NCBI RefSeq assembly: GCF_900114625.1 | Contig: NZ_FOZL01000001.1 | Location: forward strand, 1,612,001 to 1,676,000 | Length of the DNA: 64,000 bases | From: Granulicella pectinivorans | Lineage (GTDB): Bacteria; Acidobacteriota; Terriglobia; Terriglobales; Acidobacteriaceae | Direction: 5' to 3' | Part shown: positions 54,055 to 63,173 of the stretch, one piece after another | Layout of the letters: the number at the start of each line of letters is the position of its first letter | How positions within the stretch are numbered: position 1 is the stretch's first letter | Program-made: the position numbers and the translations under genes | Notes under the pieces: generated by a model | What the model was told of the DNA's origin: nothing | Seen by the model: only the letters and a program-made list of their open reading frames with translations | The model's database searches: none

Positions 54055-54963
54055 TTAGGGCCTGCCGATGGGGCCTGGAGTGCCGAGGATATGGATGGTC
54101 TTCAGCCAGTCCGCAGCGAGGGCGGGCCAGCGGGAGATGGGGAGGTCTGTCGGGCGAAGGCCGAAGCCGTGGCCACCCTGCGTGAAGAGATGCAGTTCGG
54201 CGGGGACCTTCGCGTCCTTCAAGGCCTGGAAGTAGACGAGTGCGTTCTCGACGTGTGCGGTGTAGTCGTTCTCTGCCATGATGAGGAAGGTGGGAGGCGT
54301 GGTGGGGGTGGGCTGCACGGTGGGATTGACCTTGCCCCCGGAGCCGTTCAGCCAGCCGGGGTAGAGGAGCATCTGGAAGTTCGGTTTGGCGTCGATGGTG
54401 GATGGTGGCACGTTGCTGCCCTGAAAGTCCGCATGGGTGCTGAGCGCGGCGGCGAGGTGTGCTCCTGCGGAGAAGCCGATGGCACCGATGCGGTCGGGGT
54501 CGATGTGCCACTCTCTGGCGTGGGTGCGGGCGATGCGCATGGCCTGCTGGGCGTCTTCGAGGTCCTCGACGTTCTCGGGGTAGTGTCCCTGCTGGGGGAC
54601 GCGGTACTTGACGAGGAGGCAGGTGACGCCGAGGGAGTTCAGCCACTCGCAGACTTCGGTGCCCTCGATGTTGTAGGCGAGCCGGATGTAAGCTCCGCCG
54701 GGAAAGACGAGGGCTGCCGCGCCTGTGTTGTGTGCGGCATCGGGCTGGTAGACGGAGAGCAGTGGCTTGCTCACATTGGTAACGCGAATCGTTACTTTTC
54801 CGGAGACGATGCGGTTGGCGTCCGTAGTGGGGTCGGTTTCGGGGCCGGTGATGGTGGTGGGTTCGGGATTGCCGTGGGGCCAGAGGGGGAGGGTGTACTG
54901 CTGGGCGCAGGCTGAGGCGGTGAGAGCGGCGCATGCCAGCAAGAGACGGGGCAGGGAGGTCAT
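54055..54963 (-). CDS. Secreted alpha/beta-hydrolase, acetyl-xylan-esterase/BD-FAE type
   Basis: The 302-residue protein has a signal peptide (1-20, ending SACAQ) and the alpha/beta-hydrolase residues in order: VFPGGAYIRL (oxyanion loop), nucleophile Ser in GAIGFSAGAHLA, Asp in LIMAENDYTAHV and His in FTQGGHGFGL. The LPLWPHGNPEP start is usual for this esterase group. It probably removes acetyl or feruloyl groups from xylan. The neighbourhood (xylA, CE15 remnant) supports this. Confidence 0.85.
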   Translation of the reverse strand: MTSLPRLLLACAALTASACAQQYTLPLWPHGNPEPTTITGPETDPTTDANRIVSGKVTIRVTNVSKPLLSVYQPDAAHNTGAAALVFPGGAYIRLAYNIEGTEVCEWLNSLGVTCLLVKYRVPQQGHYPENVEDLEDAQQAMRIARTHAREWHIDPDRIGAIGFSAGAHLAAALSTHADFQGSNVPPSTIDAKPNFQMLLYPGWLNGSGGKVNPTVQPTPTTPPTFLIMAENDYTAHVENALVYFQALKDAKVPAELHLFTQGGHGFGLRPTDLPISRWPALAADWLKTIHILGTPGPIGRP

Positions 54964-55224
54964 CAGAATCTCCTTGGAGCAGGTGTTCTTCGGGATGAAG
55001 CGAGCCGCCTTGGCTCAGCGCTATTGTTCGACGCAGAAAAGAAACAGAGCCGGATTATACCGAGACGACACGTGTTGCGGTTGCGGAGTCTGCTGGCCGC
55101 TAACCGGTGCCTCCGCGCGAGCTTTACCTTGCAGGTTTGGCGGAAGGTGCTTGCCTGTGTTGCCTCGGTGGTCTATGCTGCTCTTTATTTTGCGGCCAAA
55201 AGAAATAGGCCTCCGGAGTTTTTC

Positions 55225-55626
55225 ATGCGCCCTTCGCAACGCTCCCTCCGCGCGCTTCTGCTTTCGTGCTGCTCCGGTGTTGCGGCTTTTGCGGTGGATG
55301 CGCATGAACTGATTGTGCTTTGCGCACCGCGGTTGACGTTTATCAGCTATGGGATTCCGGAGCGGGGGGACGCCAAATGGCTCGATCAGCAGGGGAGCTA
55401 TATGGCGACCGTGGCGGCGCAGCCGGTCTATCGCCTGCTGGGGGCTCAGGATCTGGGTGTGACGGAAGACTACCGCACTGCGCAGATGCCGCCGGTCAAT
55501 ACAGGGCTGCTGGATGGGCAGTTGGCTTGGCGTCAGCATGATGGTGGACACACGGACGCGCCGAACATCAAGTACTTTCTGCAGTGGGCCGACAGGTGGG
55601 TGAAGCCGCCTGTCAGCCCACGCTGA
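55225..55626 (+). pseudogene. CE15-type esterase with most of the catalytic domain deleted in frame
   Basis: The ATG at 55225 has GGAG 6 bases upstream and starts a signal-peptide-like segment (MRPSQRSLRALLLSCCSGVA). From about base 55291 the protein reads as the C-terminal end of a CE15-type esterase: DAHELIVLCAPRLTFISYGI, then KWLDQQGSYMATVAAQPVYRLLG and the catalytic-His block WRQHDGGHTDAPN. The part with the nucleophile Ser (about 300 residues) is absent, yet the frame is intact (133 codons). Either a recent in-frame deletion or a small functional product; I favour a pseudogene. Confidence 0.75.
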
Positions 55627-56613
55627 TTACCTGGCGGCGGGCGGCTCCGGAGCAGGGCGCGCCGGACGCACGGGGGGTGTGAGGTCGAAGCCGTTGACGC
55701 CCTTGTCGGCGTTGGGATCCATGGCGGCGAGGTCCGCGCGGAAGGTGACCGTGTTTGCGGTGGGGAAGGTTGGGGGAACGGGTTGGGTGACCTTGCCGGT
55801 CGCGGCCCACTCGACGCTGCGCTTGAAGATGACGACGGCATCGGTTGAGCTGAGCGCGAAGACGTCGTGTCCCCATGTGGTGTGGACGACGCGTCCCTTG
55901 CCGAACTGCGAGACCATGACCATGGGCTCATCGTCTCCGGTGCCGTGGTTCCTGGGGTCGGAGTAGGCGGTGGCGAGGACGGTCATCTTGCCGGGGCCGC
56001 GGAGGTTGGCGTAGAGCTCGTCGCCCTGGTGCATCCACGTTGCGGGAAGGCCGCGCATGATGGGGTGGGTGGTGTTGCGTGCGGTGACGAGGAAGGGAAT
56101 GCGGTTTCCGTGGACACCGGCTCGTCCGGGCTTCTCGTCCTCGGTAAGGTTGCCGTCCTTCCAGATCCAGTGGGGGCCGGCTTCCTCGGTGCGTCCGCGC
56201 CATCCGCCGACACCGATCATGTCGTTATAGGCCTTCCATTTGGGAAAGGCGTTGTCGGCGGCGTGGACGGTGACGAGTCCTCCGCCGGCGTTCATGTACT
56301 TCTCAAACGATTCTTTGATCTGCGGAGACCAGCGTTCGTCGGGGGCATCGTAGTTGAGGACGATGACGCCGTACTTGCTCCAGTCGGGGTGAAACTGGCT
56401 GAAGTCGCCGCCCGCGGGAGGCGCGGTGAGGATATCGACGTCGAAGAGACCGGCCTCGTCGAGCTCCTTCTTGAGGACGGGCGTCTCGGCGGCCCACTTA
56501 TGGTAGGAGGCGGCGCTCTCGCCATCGAGGATGAGGACATGGATCTTTTGCGCGGCCCACGCGGGCGATGCGAACAAGAATCCGGCTGCGAGTGTGAGTA
56601 CGAACTTCTTCAT
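55627..56613 (-). CDS. ThuA domain protein, secreted
   Basis: The 328-residue protein has a signal peptide (1-20, ending PAWA). The ThuA/GATase-like fold is visible: HVLILDGESAASYHKWAAETPVLKKELDEAG, YGVIVLNYDAP, GGGLVTVHAADNAFPKWKAYNDMIG, NHGTGDDEPMVMVSQFGKGRVVHTTWGHD. ThuA-like proteins are linked to trehalose and other sugar use, but a clear biochemical role is lacking. It is probably the last gene after the TonB receptor on this strand, although a terminator at 56656 separates them. Confidence 0.85.
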   Translation of the reverse strand: MKKFVLTLAAGFLFASPAWAAQKIHVLILDGESAASYHKWAAETPVLKKELDEAGLFDVDILTAPPAGGDFSQFHPDWSKYGVIVLNYDAPDERWSPQIKESFEKYMNAGGGLVTVHAADNAFPKWKAYNDMIGVGGWRGRTEEAGPHWIWKDGNLTEDEKPGRAGVHGNRIPFLVTARNTTHPIMRGLPATWMHQGDELYANLRGPGKMTVLATAYSDPRNHGTGDDEPMVMVSQFGKGRVVHTTWGHDVFALSSTDAVVIFKRSVEWAATGKVTQPVPPTFPTANTVTFRADLAAMDPNADKGVNGFDLTPPVRPARPAPEPPAAR

Positions 56614-56655
56614 GATGATCCTCCGTCACTGCCAGAAAGCGAATCGAAAAAGTAA

Positions 56656-56679
56656 GGGCCCGATGCGAACATCGGGCCC
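56656..56679 (-). terminator. Rho-independent terminator after the TonB receptor gene
   Basis: GGGCCCGATG pairs with CATCGGGCCC across a CGAA (minus: TTCG) tetraloop. On the minus strand TTACTTTTT follows the stem. Confidence 0.88.
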
Positions 56680-56699
56680 TCCAGGGTGATGGAAGCGGG

Positions 56700-59600
56700 T
56701 TAGAAGTTGAGGCGCAGGACGAACTCCATGGTGCGGGCATCGGTTGCGGTCGCTACCTGACCGAAGGTGCTTGCGCCAAGCGTCGAGTTCACGGTGAAGG
56801 GCGAGAGGTGATTGGGGACGTTGAACATCTCCGCGCGGAACTCTACACCAACTTTTTCAGCGACCTTGAAGTTCTTCTGGAGAGCGGCATCCCAGTTGTT
56901 GAACAGAGGTCCCTTGGTGTCGTCGTAGTGGAGATTGCCGTAGGTTCCCGCCGCCGGTGTTGCGAAGGCGTTGGGGTCGAGGTACTGCTTGCCGTTGCCG
57001 TTATGGACATAGCGGGGGCCGACCAGGTTGGGACGCTGGGCGACGCTGGCGGTGGTGACCAGGTTGCCGGCGACCGACTGTCCGGAGGCCTGGATGACGT
57101 TGATGGGCAGACCGTTGGCGATGCGGGTGAGGCCTGAGACCTGCCAGCCGCCTAGAGCCTGCTTGTACCACTCGTGCTCATGCTGCCAGAACGGGATGGG
57201 ATAGACGTAGCTGGCGACGAAGATCTTGGGCTGGTTGAAGCTGGCCGGACCATAGTCGCCGGCAAGGTTGGTGCTGTCCTGCGGCTGGTAGTTGTAGGCG
57301 GAACCGTAGGTGAGCGACTGCGACCAGGTGTAGGAGAGGGTGACGAGACCACCGCTCTTGAAGCGGGTCTGCATGCGCGCCTGGAGCGAGTTGTAATTGG
57401 AGTGCGCACCGTTGGTGTACTGCAGGATCTCGCCGTATCCCTTGTAGGGCCGGAGAGCATTGCGTGCGATCCCGGGGTTTGCGGCTTCGGTGCCGGCTGC
57501 TCCCTGGTTGAGGTCCTTGAGCCAGGTGAGGTTCGTGGAACGCGAGCCGACGTAGTTCAGCTCCAGCGAGGTGTTGCTGAAGGCCTTCTGCTGGACGCCG
57601 ATGCTGTAGTTGTGAATGCGTGGCGGGGCCAGGTTGCGGGCGGCCGAGTTGCTGATGTTGTTCGGCGCGGAGCTGTTGATGCCGATGCTGCCGAGGTTAT
57701 CCGCATTGCCCGCGCTGGCCAGCGAAGCGACGGCGACGAAGGGCAACTGGGAGGCTGCGCCGTAGATGTAGTTTCCTTCGACGCGCTCGTAGGACATGCC
57801 GTACCCGGCGTGAACCACGGTCTCCTGCTTGCCGGTTACGTCGTAGGCGAATCCAACGCGCGGTGCGAAGGTGTTGTAGGTGTTGTTGATGATGCCGGCG
57901 GGCAGACCGTGGAAGAGCGCCTGGACCTGGGGATTGTTGTAGACCGCAGGCGCGACGACCTGCTTGGCCTTGTCGGAGAAGCCGTTGCCCGGCAGGATGA
58001 GGCCGTTGTAGGGAGCGGGCGCCGAGGTAATGAGACCGGTTGTGGGGTTGATGGTCGCGGCCTTGGTCGGATCGTAGTAGTTCGGGTCGAAGAAGGCGGT
58101 GTTACCGGGCCAGCTTGCGATGGGCGGCATGAACTGCCAGCGTAGACCGATGTTCGCGGTCAGACGGCGGTTCACGGTCCAGTCGTCCTGCACGTAGGTC
58201 TCGAACTGTGAGAAGCGCGCCTGGACCTGGGGCGTGTTGCTTCCCTCGGTGTAGCTGGCGAAGTTGCCATTGACGAGATTGGACAGGCTGGTGAAGGTAA
58301 AGGCACCGTTCAACTGCGGGGGCGCCGTCTGGTTCTTGCGAGCGCGCCAGAAGTAGGCGCCGATCTTGACGGAGTGGTTGCCGAGGATGCGGGAGAAGTC
58401 GTCCTTCAGCGCGTAGATGCGCTGGGAGTTATCGAACTGCCGCGGAGTGACGCCGGGGTTGCTGTAGTTGGTGATGGTGATCTGGGGGATGATGGGCGAG
58501 GCGTTGTAGAGCGTCGCATAGGTGAGTCCGAAGTCGGAACGGAGGATCTTGGCACCGGTGAACTGCGAGTTCGCACGGATGTTTCCACCCTCGTTGATGA
58601 TGTTTCCGGAGTAGGAGCCAGTCGCAATGTTCACTGTCTTCGCGTTGAAGGTGTGAGTCCACTGCAGCGAGGAGGTCAGGCCGGGGATGGTGCGGTCATA
58701 GATGACGAAGTTGGTTGGATTGCCGACGTTCAGCACGTTGTCGTGCACGAAGTGACCGCTGATCTGGTTCTTCTCGTTCAGGTTGTAGTCGACCTTGACC
58801 AGGTACTCGGACTGGTTGTTGTTGCCGAGGCTGAGATAGCGGTAGTTGCCGCTGGGGTCGGTGAGGACGGTTGCGGCGAGGGCGCGGCCGGTTGCGGTGG
58901 AGCCTCCGGCGATGGCGGTCGCGATGGCCGCCGGCGTGGGGACGGTGATGTTCGTCACCGTGGAGGTGCGCAGGCGCTTGTACTCCTGGGCGGCGAAGAA
59001 GAAGAGCTTCTCGCGGCTGTCGTTGAAGAGGCCGGGGATCCAGACGGGACCACCGATGGTGTAGCCGAAGTCGTTGTAACGCAGCGGCGCCTTGACGGGC
59101 GTCTGGGTGGCGCTGAGCGGACGGAAGGGGTAGCCCTGCACGGCGTCGTTGCGGAGGTACTCATAGGCGCTGCCGTGGAAGTCGCGGCCGCCGCTCTTGA
59201 TGGCCACCGAGACGGTTGCGCCGGAGGTGCCGCCGTAGCTGGCATCGTAGCTGGAGGCGACGTTGCGGAACTGCTGCAGGGAGTCGGGCGAGATATTGAC
59301 GAAGTTGTTACCGCCGCCGCCGTTGTCCTTGTTGTCCACGCCGTCGATGAAGAAGTTCGCGGAGTCGGTGCGGATGCCGTTGACGGACTGTGAGTTTCCG
59401 TTGACGCCGTAGGTGCCGAAGATGGCGAAGCCGCTGGCCACGGTCTGCGAGACACCCGGCTGGAGGGTCAACAACTGGACGTAGTTGCGGCCATTCAACT
59501 GGATCTGGGTGGCTTCCGTGCTGGTGACGAGGCCGCCGATCTCGGCGGTGGTGGTCTGGATGGTGAGCGAATCGGCCTTGACTTCAATGGATTCGCCCAC

Positions 59601-59936
59601 CTGTCCGACCGCCAACTGGACCATGACGGCGGGTTTTGCTCCGACGTCGACGGCGACGCCATTGGTCACGGCCTTCTTGAAGCCCTGCATGGTGGTGGTG
59701 ATGGTGTAGGTTCCGACGGGCAGGTTCAGCACGACGTAGAAGCCGTCCCCATTGCTCTGCACGGTGCGGCTGAGGCCGGTGGCGGCGTTGGTGACGGTGA
59801 TTGTTGCGCCGACGACCGCGGCTCCTGTGGGATCGGTGACCGTTCCGCTGATTTGTTGGCTGTCTACTGCCTGGGCATAGACGACAGAGGTGGAAGCGCA
59901 TGCCATGACGATGGCGGTCAAAAATAGGTGTTTCAT
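56700..59936 (-). CDS. TonB-dependent receptor, Oar-like
   Basis: The ATG at 59936 is chosen because GGAGG lies 6 bases upstream and the signal peptide (MKHLFLTAIVMACAST...) begins there; the frame runs to 59960. The 1078-residue protein has the carboxypeptidase-regulatory-like domain (SGTVTDPTGAAVVGATITVTN, residues about 28-110), the plug with IQLNGRNYVQLLTLQPGV and ANFFIDGVDNKDNGGGG, and a barrel ending in MEFVLRLNF. It would import glycan fragments. The neighbouring ThuA and esterase genes hint at a plant-polymer substrate. Confidence 0.91.
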   Translation of the reverse strand: MKHLFLTAIVMACASTSVVYAQAVDSQQISGTVTDPTGAAVVGATITVTNAATGLSRTVQSNGDGFYVVLNLPVGTYTITTTMQGFKKAVTNGVAVDVGAKPAVMVQLAVGQVGESIEVKADSLTIQTTTAEIGGLVTSTEATQIQLNGRNYVQLLTLQPGVSQTVASGFAIFGTYGVNGNSQSVNGIRTDSANFFIDGVDNKDNGGGGNNFVNISPDSLQQFRNVASSYDASYGGTSGATVSVAIKSGGRDFHGSAYEYLRNDAVQGYPFRPLSATQTPVKAPLRYNDFGYTIGGPVWIPGLFNDSREKLFFFAAQEYKRLRTSTVTNITVPTPAAIATAIAGGSTATGRALAATVLTDPSGNYRYLSLGNNNQSEYLVKVDYNLNEKNQISGHFVHDNVLNVGNPTNFVIYDRTIPGLTSSLQWTHTFNAKTVNIATGSYSGNIINEGGNIRANSQFTGAKILRSDFGLTYATLYNASPIIPQITITNYSNPGVTPRQFDNSQRIYALKDDFSRILGNHSVKIGAYFWRARKNQTAPPQLNGAFTFTSLSNLVNGNFASYTEGSNTPQVQARFSQFETYVQDDWTVNRRLTANIGLRWQFMPPIASWPGNTAFFDPNYYDPTKAATINPTTGLITSAPAPYNGLILPGNGFSDKAKQVVAPAVYNNPQVQALFHGLPAGIINNTYNTFAPRVGFAYDVTGKQETVVHAGYGMSYERVEGNYIYGAASQLPFVAVASLASAGNADNLGSIGINSSAPNNISNSAARNLAPPRIHNYSIGVQQKAFSNTSLELNYVGSRSTNLTWLKDLNQGAAGTEAANPGIARNALRPYKGYGEILQYTNGAHSNYNSLQARMQTRFKSGGLVTLSYTWSQSLTYGSAYNYQPQDSTNLAGDYGPASFNQPKIFVASYVYPIPFWQHEHEWYKQALGGWQVSGLTRIANGLPINVIQASGQSVAGNLVTTASVAQRPNLVGPRYVHNGNGKQYLDPNAFATPAAGTYGNLHYDDTKGPLFNNWDAALQKNFKVAEKVGVEFRAEMFNVPNHLSPFTVNSTLGASTFGQVATATDARTMEFVLRLNF

Positions 59937-60532
59937 GTCTTGCCTCCAGAAGCACTTCAACGTTGACTCAACTCAGCCGTTCGCGCCTCCGACCAGTCAG
60001 ATTTGGACCACCCGTGAGAGGAGGGTTCAAGAGGATGCAAGCGAAACCGTGTTTTTTAGTCGTCGCAAAATATATGGAGGCCGTACACCACTGTCAAGGG
60101 AAAATCGTCACAAGTATTGTGGGCGTCATTGGATTTCTTGGGGGAGAACCTGTGTTTATGACAGGCGAATCCCCGCCGAGGGCTGCGCGTACGGATTTAT
60201 TTACCGAGCGAAATATAAATCCGCGGTGCGAAGGAGAGAGGCGTTCCCGGGCGATCCGAAGGTGTTTTCCACGGGGCTGGACGATCACGGCGGCGGAAGG
60301 TGCCACGGCTTTCCGTCGAAGCCCTTTTGCGCGCGCTAGGAGACGTGGTTTGGCCATCGCTCATGCCTCTTCGGGAGGAAGATCGTGTGCGAAGAGGGAG
60401 CGAGTTTTGCGGGCCGCGTGCAGGCGAGGGTTTTGTTTCGAAGTCATGCCCGAGGCGTGCGAGGATGGACCGTGGAGAAAGCACAGAGACCGGTGCGCCA
60501 GCGCGGGGTGTGGACTTGGAGATGTGGTGTGA
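59937..60532. other. Upstream region of the TonB receptor; no gene seen
   Basis: About 600 bases. The part next to the receptor gene (to about 60230) is A/T-richer and probably carries its promoter and a leader. The many short frames have no ribosome site and no coding bias. Confidence 0.5.
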
Positions 60533-60609
60533 TGGTCGGGGCGGAGAGATTCGAACTCCCGACCCTCTGCTCCCAAAGCAGATGCGCTACCAGGCTGCGC
60601 TACGCCCCG
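60533..60609 (-). tRNA. tRNA-Pro (anticodon TGG)
   Basis: The acceptor stem CGGGGCG/CGCCCCG, D-arm, anticodon stem TCTGC/GCAGA with loop TTTGGGA (anticodon TGG), a T-arm with GTTCGAATC and an encoded CCA are all present in 77 bases. Confidence 0.97.
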
Positions 60610-60638
60610 ACTGGTTCGATTTTAGCCTAAATCTGCCT

Positions 60639-61172
60639 CTACCAGCTTATCCGATGCAGATCGGCACCAATCGCTTGTCCAAGATGCAGCAGAATCCAGC
60701 CGAGCGCGAGAACGGGCAGAATCAGCAAAAGCGCCAGGGTGACGCAGAGCACGGCGAGAAAGAGCCAGCTCTTCTGCTTCTGCCGTACCGGCTCCTGCAG
60801 GCTTCCTGTCAGGAGGGCGTAGTTTCTGCGGTTGGCCTTCCAGCCGATGTCGAAGAGGTTTCCCAGCACGGGCACGGCCCCAACGGCGGCTTCAATGCCC
60901 ACGTTCACGACCATCCGCGTGATCGTCACGTAGGAAACGCCGCGCAGCCAGGCCGCGATGATGATGATGCAGGAGGCGACACCCCCGGCGATATCGCCAA
61001 AACCGGGGATAAAGCCAATGATGCCGTCGAGCCCGAACCGGATCGTCGTCCCCGGGATTTTGAAGTAGTCGTCCAACAGATGCGACAGGAAATCCAGGTT
61101 TTCGTCGCTCGCCAGACCTCCCGCCCGCTTCATGCGCGGAGAGAGAATCTCGGGTTTCACTGCAGGAATCAT
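60639..61172 (-). CDS. DUF4112 family membrane protein
   Basis: The 177-residue protein has the DUF4112 pattern: LLDDYFKIPGTTIRFGLDGIIGFIPGFGDIAGG, then a hydrophobic IIIIAAWLRGVSYVTITRMVVNVGIE, VPVLGNLFDIGWKANRRNYALL, and a C-terminal membrane segment pair (about residues 135-165). It is probably an inner-membrane protein of unknown role. It lies just upstream of tRNA-Pro on the same strand. Confidence 0.85.
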   Translation of the reverse strand: MIPAVKPEILSPRMKRAGGLASDENLDFLSHLLDDYFKIPGTTIRFGLDGIIGFIPGFGDIAGGVASCIIIIAAWLRGVSYVTITRMVVNVGIEAAVGAVPVLGNLFDIGWKANRRNYALLTGSLQEPVRQKQKSWLFLAVLCVTLALLLILPVLALGWILLHLGQAIGADLHRISW

Positions 61173-61224
61173 GGAGTCAGCCCTTCCTTCTCTCAGTACG
61201 ATGCGCCAAATCGTCCGGGAATGC

Positions 61225-61230
61225 TATAAT
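61225..61230 (+). promoter_or_regulatory. -10 box of the tRNA-His gene
   Basis: A consensus TATAAT with an extended TGC before it stands 11 bases upstream of the tRNA. The -35 region is weak, as is common with an extended -10. Confidence 0.65.
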
Positions 61231-61241
61231 CAGGTTATTGT

Positions 61242-61317
61242 GGCGGCTATAGTTCAGTGGCAGAACGCCGCTCTGTGGCAGCGGATGTCGTGGGTTCGAA
61301 ACCCACTAGCCGCCCCA
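61242..61317 (+). tRNA. tRNA-His (anticodon GTG)
   Basis: The acceptor stem has the extra G at position -1 paired with C73, which is diagnostic for tRNA-His. The anticodon loop is CTGTGGC (GTG), the T-loop has TTCGAAA, and CCA is encoded. Confidence 0.97.
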
Positions 61318-61384
61318 AAAAACCTCTCAGGCGGGATTTCGTGGGATTCCGGCCCAATAGCACCTCTTTACTCAGCGAGCTCGC

Positions 61385-62122
61385 ATGAGTGACGCGCCCT
61401 CAAAGGTTCTGGCCGGCACCTCCGGCTGGGCCTATCCCACGTGGAAACCGGGGTTTTACCCGGCCGGTACCTCCGCGAAGAAGTTTCTCGGGTTCTATGC
61501 CTCCCAGTTGAACTCGGTTGAGGTGAACTACACCTTCCGCACGCTGCCCACGGGTGCGATGCTCGACGGCTGGCTTGCGGCGACGCCCAGCGATTTCCGC
61601 TTCAGCTTCAAGGCGCCGCAAGGCATTACGCACTTCAAGCGACTGCGCGACTGTGCCGCAGCCGTGGACGAGTTTCTGATCGCGCTCGAGCCGGTGCGCG
61701 AAGCCGGCAAACTAGGCCTGCTCTTCTTCCAGCTTCCACCCAACTTCAAAGCCGATGCTGAACGTCTTGCGTCTTTCCTCAGCATGCCCTCCCTTGCCGG
61801 GAGGCAGCTTGTGTTTGAGTTTCGGCACGAGTCCTGGTTTACCGATGCGACCTATCAGGTGCTCGCGGCGAGCCATGCAGCCCTGTGTGTCGCGGAGTCC
61901 GATGACCTCGCTACGCCCGAGGTTCATCCCGCGCCGGGGCTTGCGTGCTTTCGTCTGCGCCGCACCGGAGGCTACACCCCCGAGGAGCTCAAAGCCTTCG
62001 CCACGCGCTTCCGGGACCTTGCCAAAACGCGTGAGGTCTACGCCTACTTCCGCCATGAAGACGAGCCAACCGGCCCGCTGAATGCGGCCTCGCTCCTGCA
62101 GACGCTCGGGGCCCGCGGATGA
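61385..62122 (+). CDS. DUF72 family protein
   Basis: The 245-residue TIM-barrel-like protein begins with VLAGTSGWAYPTWKPGFYP and has NSVEVNYTFRTLP, FRFSFKAPQGITHFKRL, GLLFFQLPPNFKADAERL, FEFRHESWF and YAYFRHEDEPTGPLNA, all DUF72 blocks. The family has no settled function. Its last codon overlaps the start of the next gene (ATGA), so the two are translated together. Confidence 0.9.
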   Translation: MSDAPSKVLAGTSGWAYPTWKPGFYPAGTSAKKFLGFYASQLNSVEVNYTFRTLPTGAMLDGWLAATPSDFRFSFKAPQGITHFKRLRDCAAAVDEFLIALEPVREAGKLGLLFFQLPPNFKADAERLASFLSMPSLAGRQLVFEFRHESWFTDATYQVLAASHAALCVAESDDLATPEVHPAPGLACFRLRRTGGYTPEELKAFATRFRDLAKTREVYAYFRHEDEPTGPLNAASLLQTLGARG

Positions 62123-63141
62123 AGCCAGCCTTCACGCCGAGGCCGTTTACGCCTCGCCGCTGGCTCACGAACGGCCACCTCCAAACGATTGTCGGCAATT
62201 TCCTGCCGCGTACGGACAAGTTGCCGCCGGCGGAGGCTGTGTACGTTGTCGTCTCCCCGGGTGCCGACACGCAAATCGCCAGCCAGGTGCTCTGCCACTG
62301 CCACTGGCAGCCGGAGGCTGTGCGCGCGGAGCGGCTGACGGTCATCCTGTTGCATGGTCTTGAGGGCTCGTCGAACTCGCAATACGTTGTCGGCAACGCG
62401 AACAAGCTCTTCGCCGCGGGGATGAACGTCGTCCGGATGAATATGCGGAACTGCGGCGGCACCGAGCGCCTCTCGCCCACGCTGTATCACTCCGGTCTGT
62501 CGGGCGATGTGCGCGCCGTCATGAACCTTTTCCTTGTCCGCGAGCGCCTCGAACGCGTGGCGCTCGTCGGCTACTCCATGGGTGGGAATCTGGTGCTCAA
62601 GCTGGCTGGGGAGCTCGGCAACGAGGCACCGCCGCAGCTTCGCGCCGTCGTCGGCGTCTCCCCTGCAGTCGATCTCGGGCCGTCCGCGGACCTTCTGCAC
62701 GCGCCGGTCAACCGTCTGTACGAGCGGCGCTTTCTCAAGGCTCTTCGGCGGCGTTTCCGGATGAAGGCCATGCTCTTCCCGCGCGTCTTCGACCCGTCGA
62801 AGGCTGACGCGCTCGACTCGCTGCGCGACTTCGACGATCGCATCACGGCGCTCTACTCCGGCTTCCAAAGCGCGGACGACTACTACTACCGTGCCGCTGC
62901 TGCGCGCGTCCTCGACCGCATCGCGGTGCCCACGCTCATTCTCCATGCGTGCGACGATCCGTTCGTGGTCATCACGGACGAGTCCCGCGCCAAGCTGGCC
63001 GCGAACGCCTGCATCACGCTCCTGGAACCCGCCCACGGAGGCCACTGCGCCTTCCTCGCCACACCCGATCCCACGCGCAACGACGACGGTTACTGGGCCG
63101 AGACAACCCTGCTCGCCTTTCTGCGGAGCGCGGCAGGGTAG
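62119..63141 (+). CDS. YheT family alpha/beta-hydrolase
   Basis: The 340-residue protein has FTPRRWLTNGHLQTIVGNFLPR, the typical YheT/ABHD1-3 start, then LLHGLEGSSNSQYV, NMRNCGGTERLSP, the nucleophile elbow GYSMGGNL, and the final PAHGGHCAF with His. These enzymes are carboxylesterases on lipids or short esters, but YheT itself is uncharacterised. It overlaps the DUF72 gene by 4 bases. Confidence 0.9.
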   Translation: MKPAFTPRPFTPRRWLTNGHLQTIVGNFLPRTDKLPPAEAVYVVVSPGADTQIASQVLCHCHWQPEAVRAERLTVILLHGLEGSSNSQYVVGNANKLFAAGMNVVRMNMRNCGGTERLSPTLYHSGLSGDVRAVMNLFLVRERLERVALVGYSMGGNLVLKLAGELGNEAPPQLRAVVGVSPAVDLGPSADLLHAPVNRLYERRFLKALRRRFRMKAMLFPRVFDPSKADALDSLRDFDDRITALYSGFQSADDYYYRAAAARVLDRIAVPTLILHACDDPFVVITDESRAKLAANACITLLEPAHGGHCAFLATPDPTRNDDGYWAETTLLAFLRSAAG

Positions 63142-63173
63142 GGAATTGCCTCGATAGCTGCGATAATGGACGG

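Noticed and set aside
52649..54934. A 761-codon frame on the minus strand
   Set aside because: It is a shadow of xylA and of the esterase gene, with extreme Arg content.
60197..60530. Overlapping short frames upstream of the tRNA-Pro gene
   Set aside because: None has a ribosome site or family-like sequence; two of them run into the tRNA.
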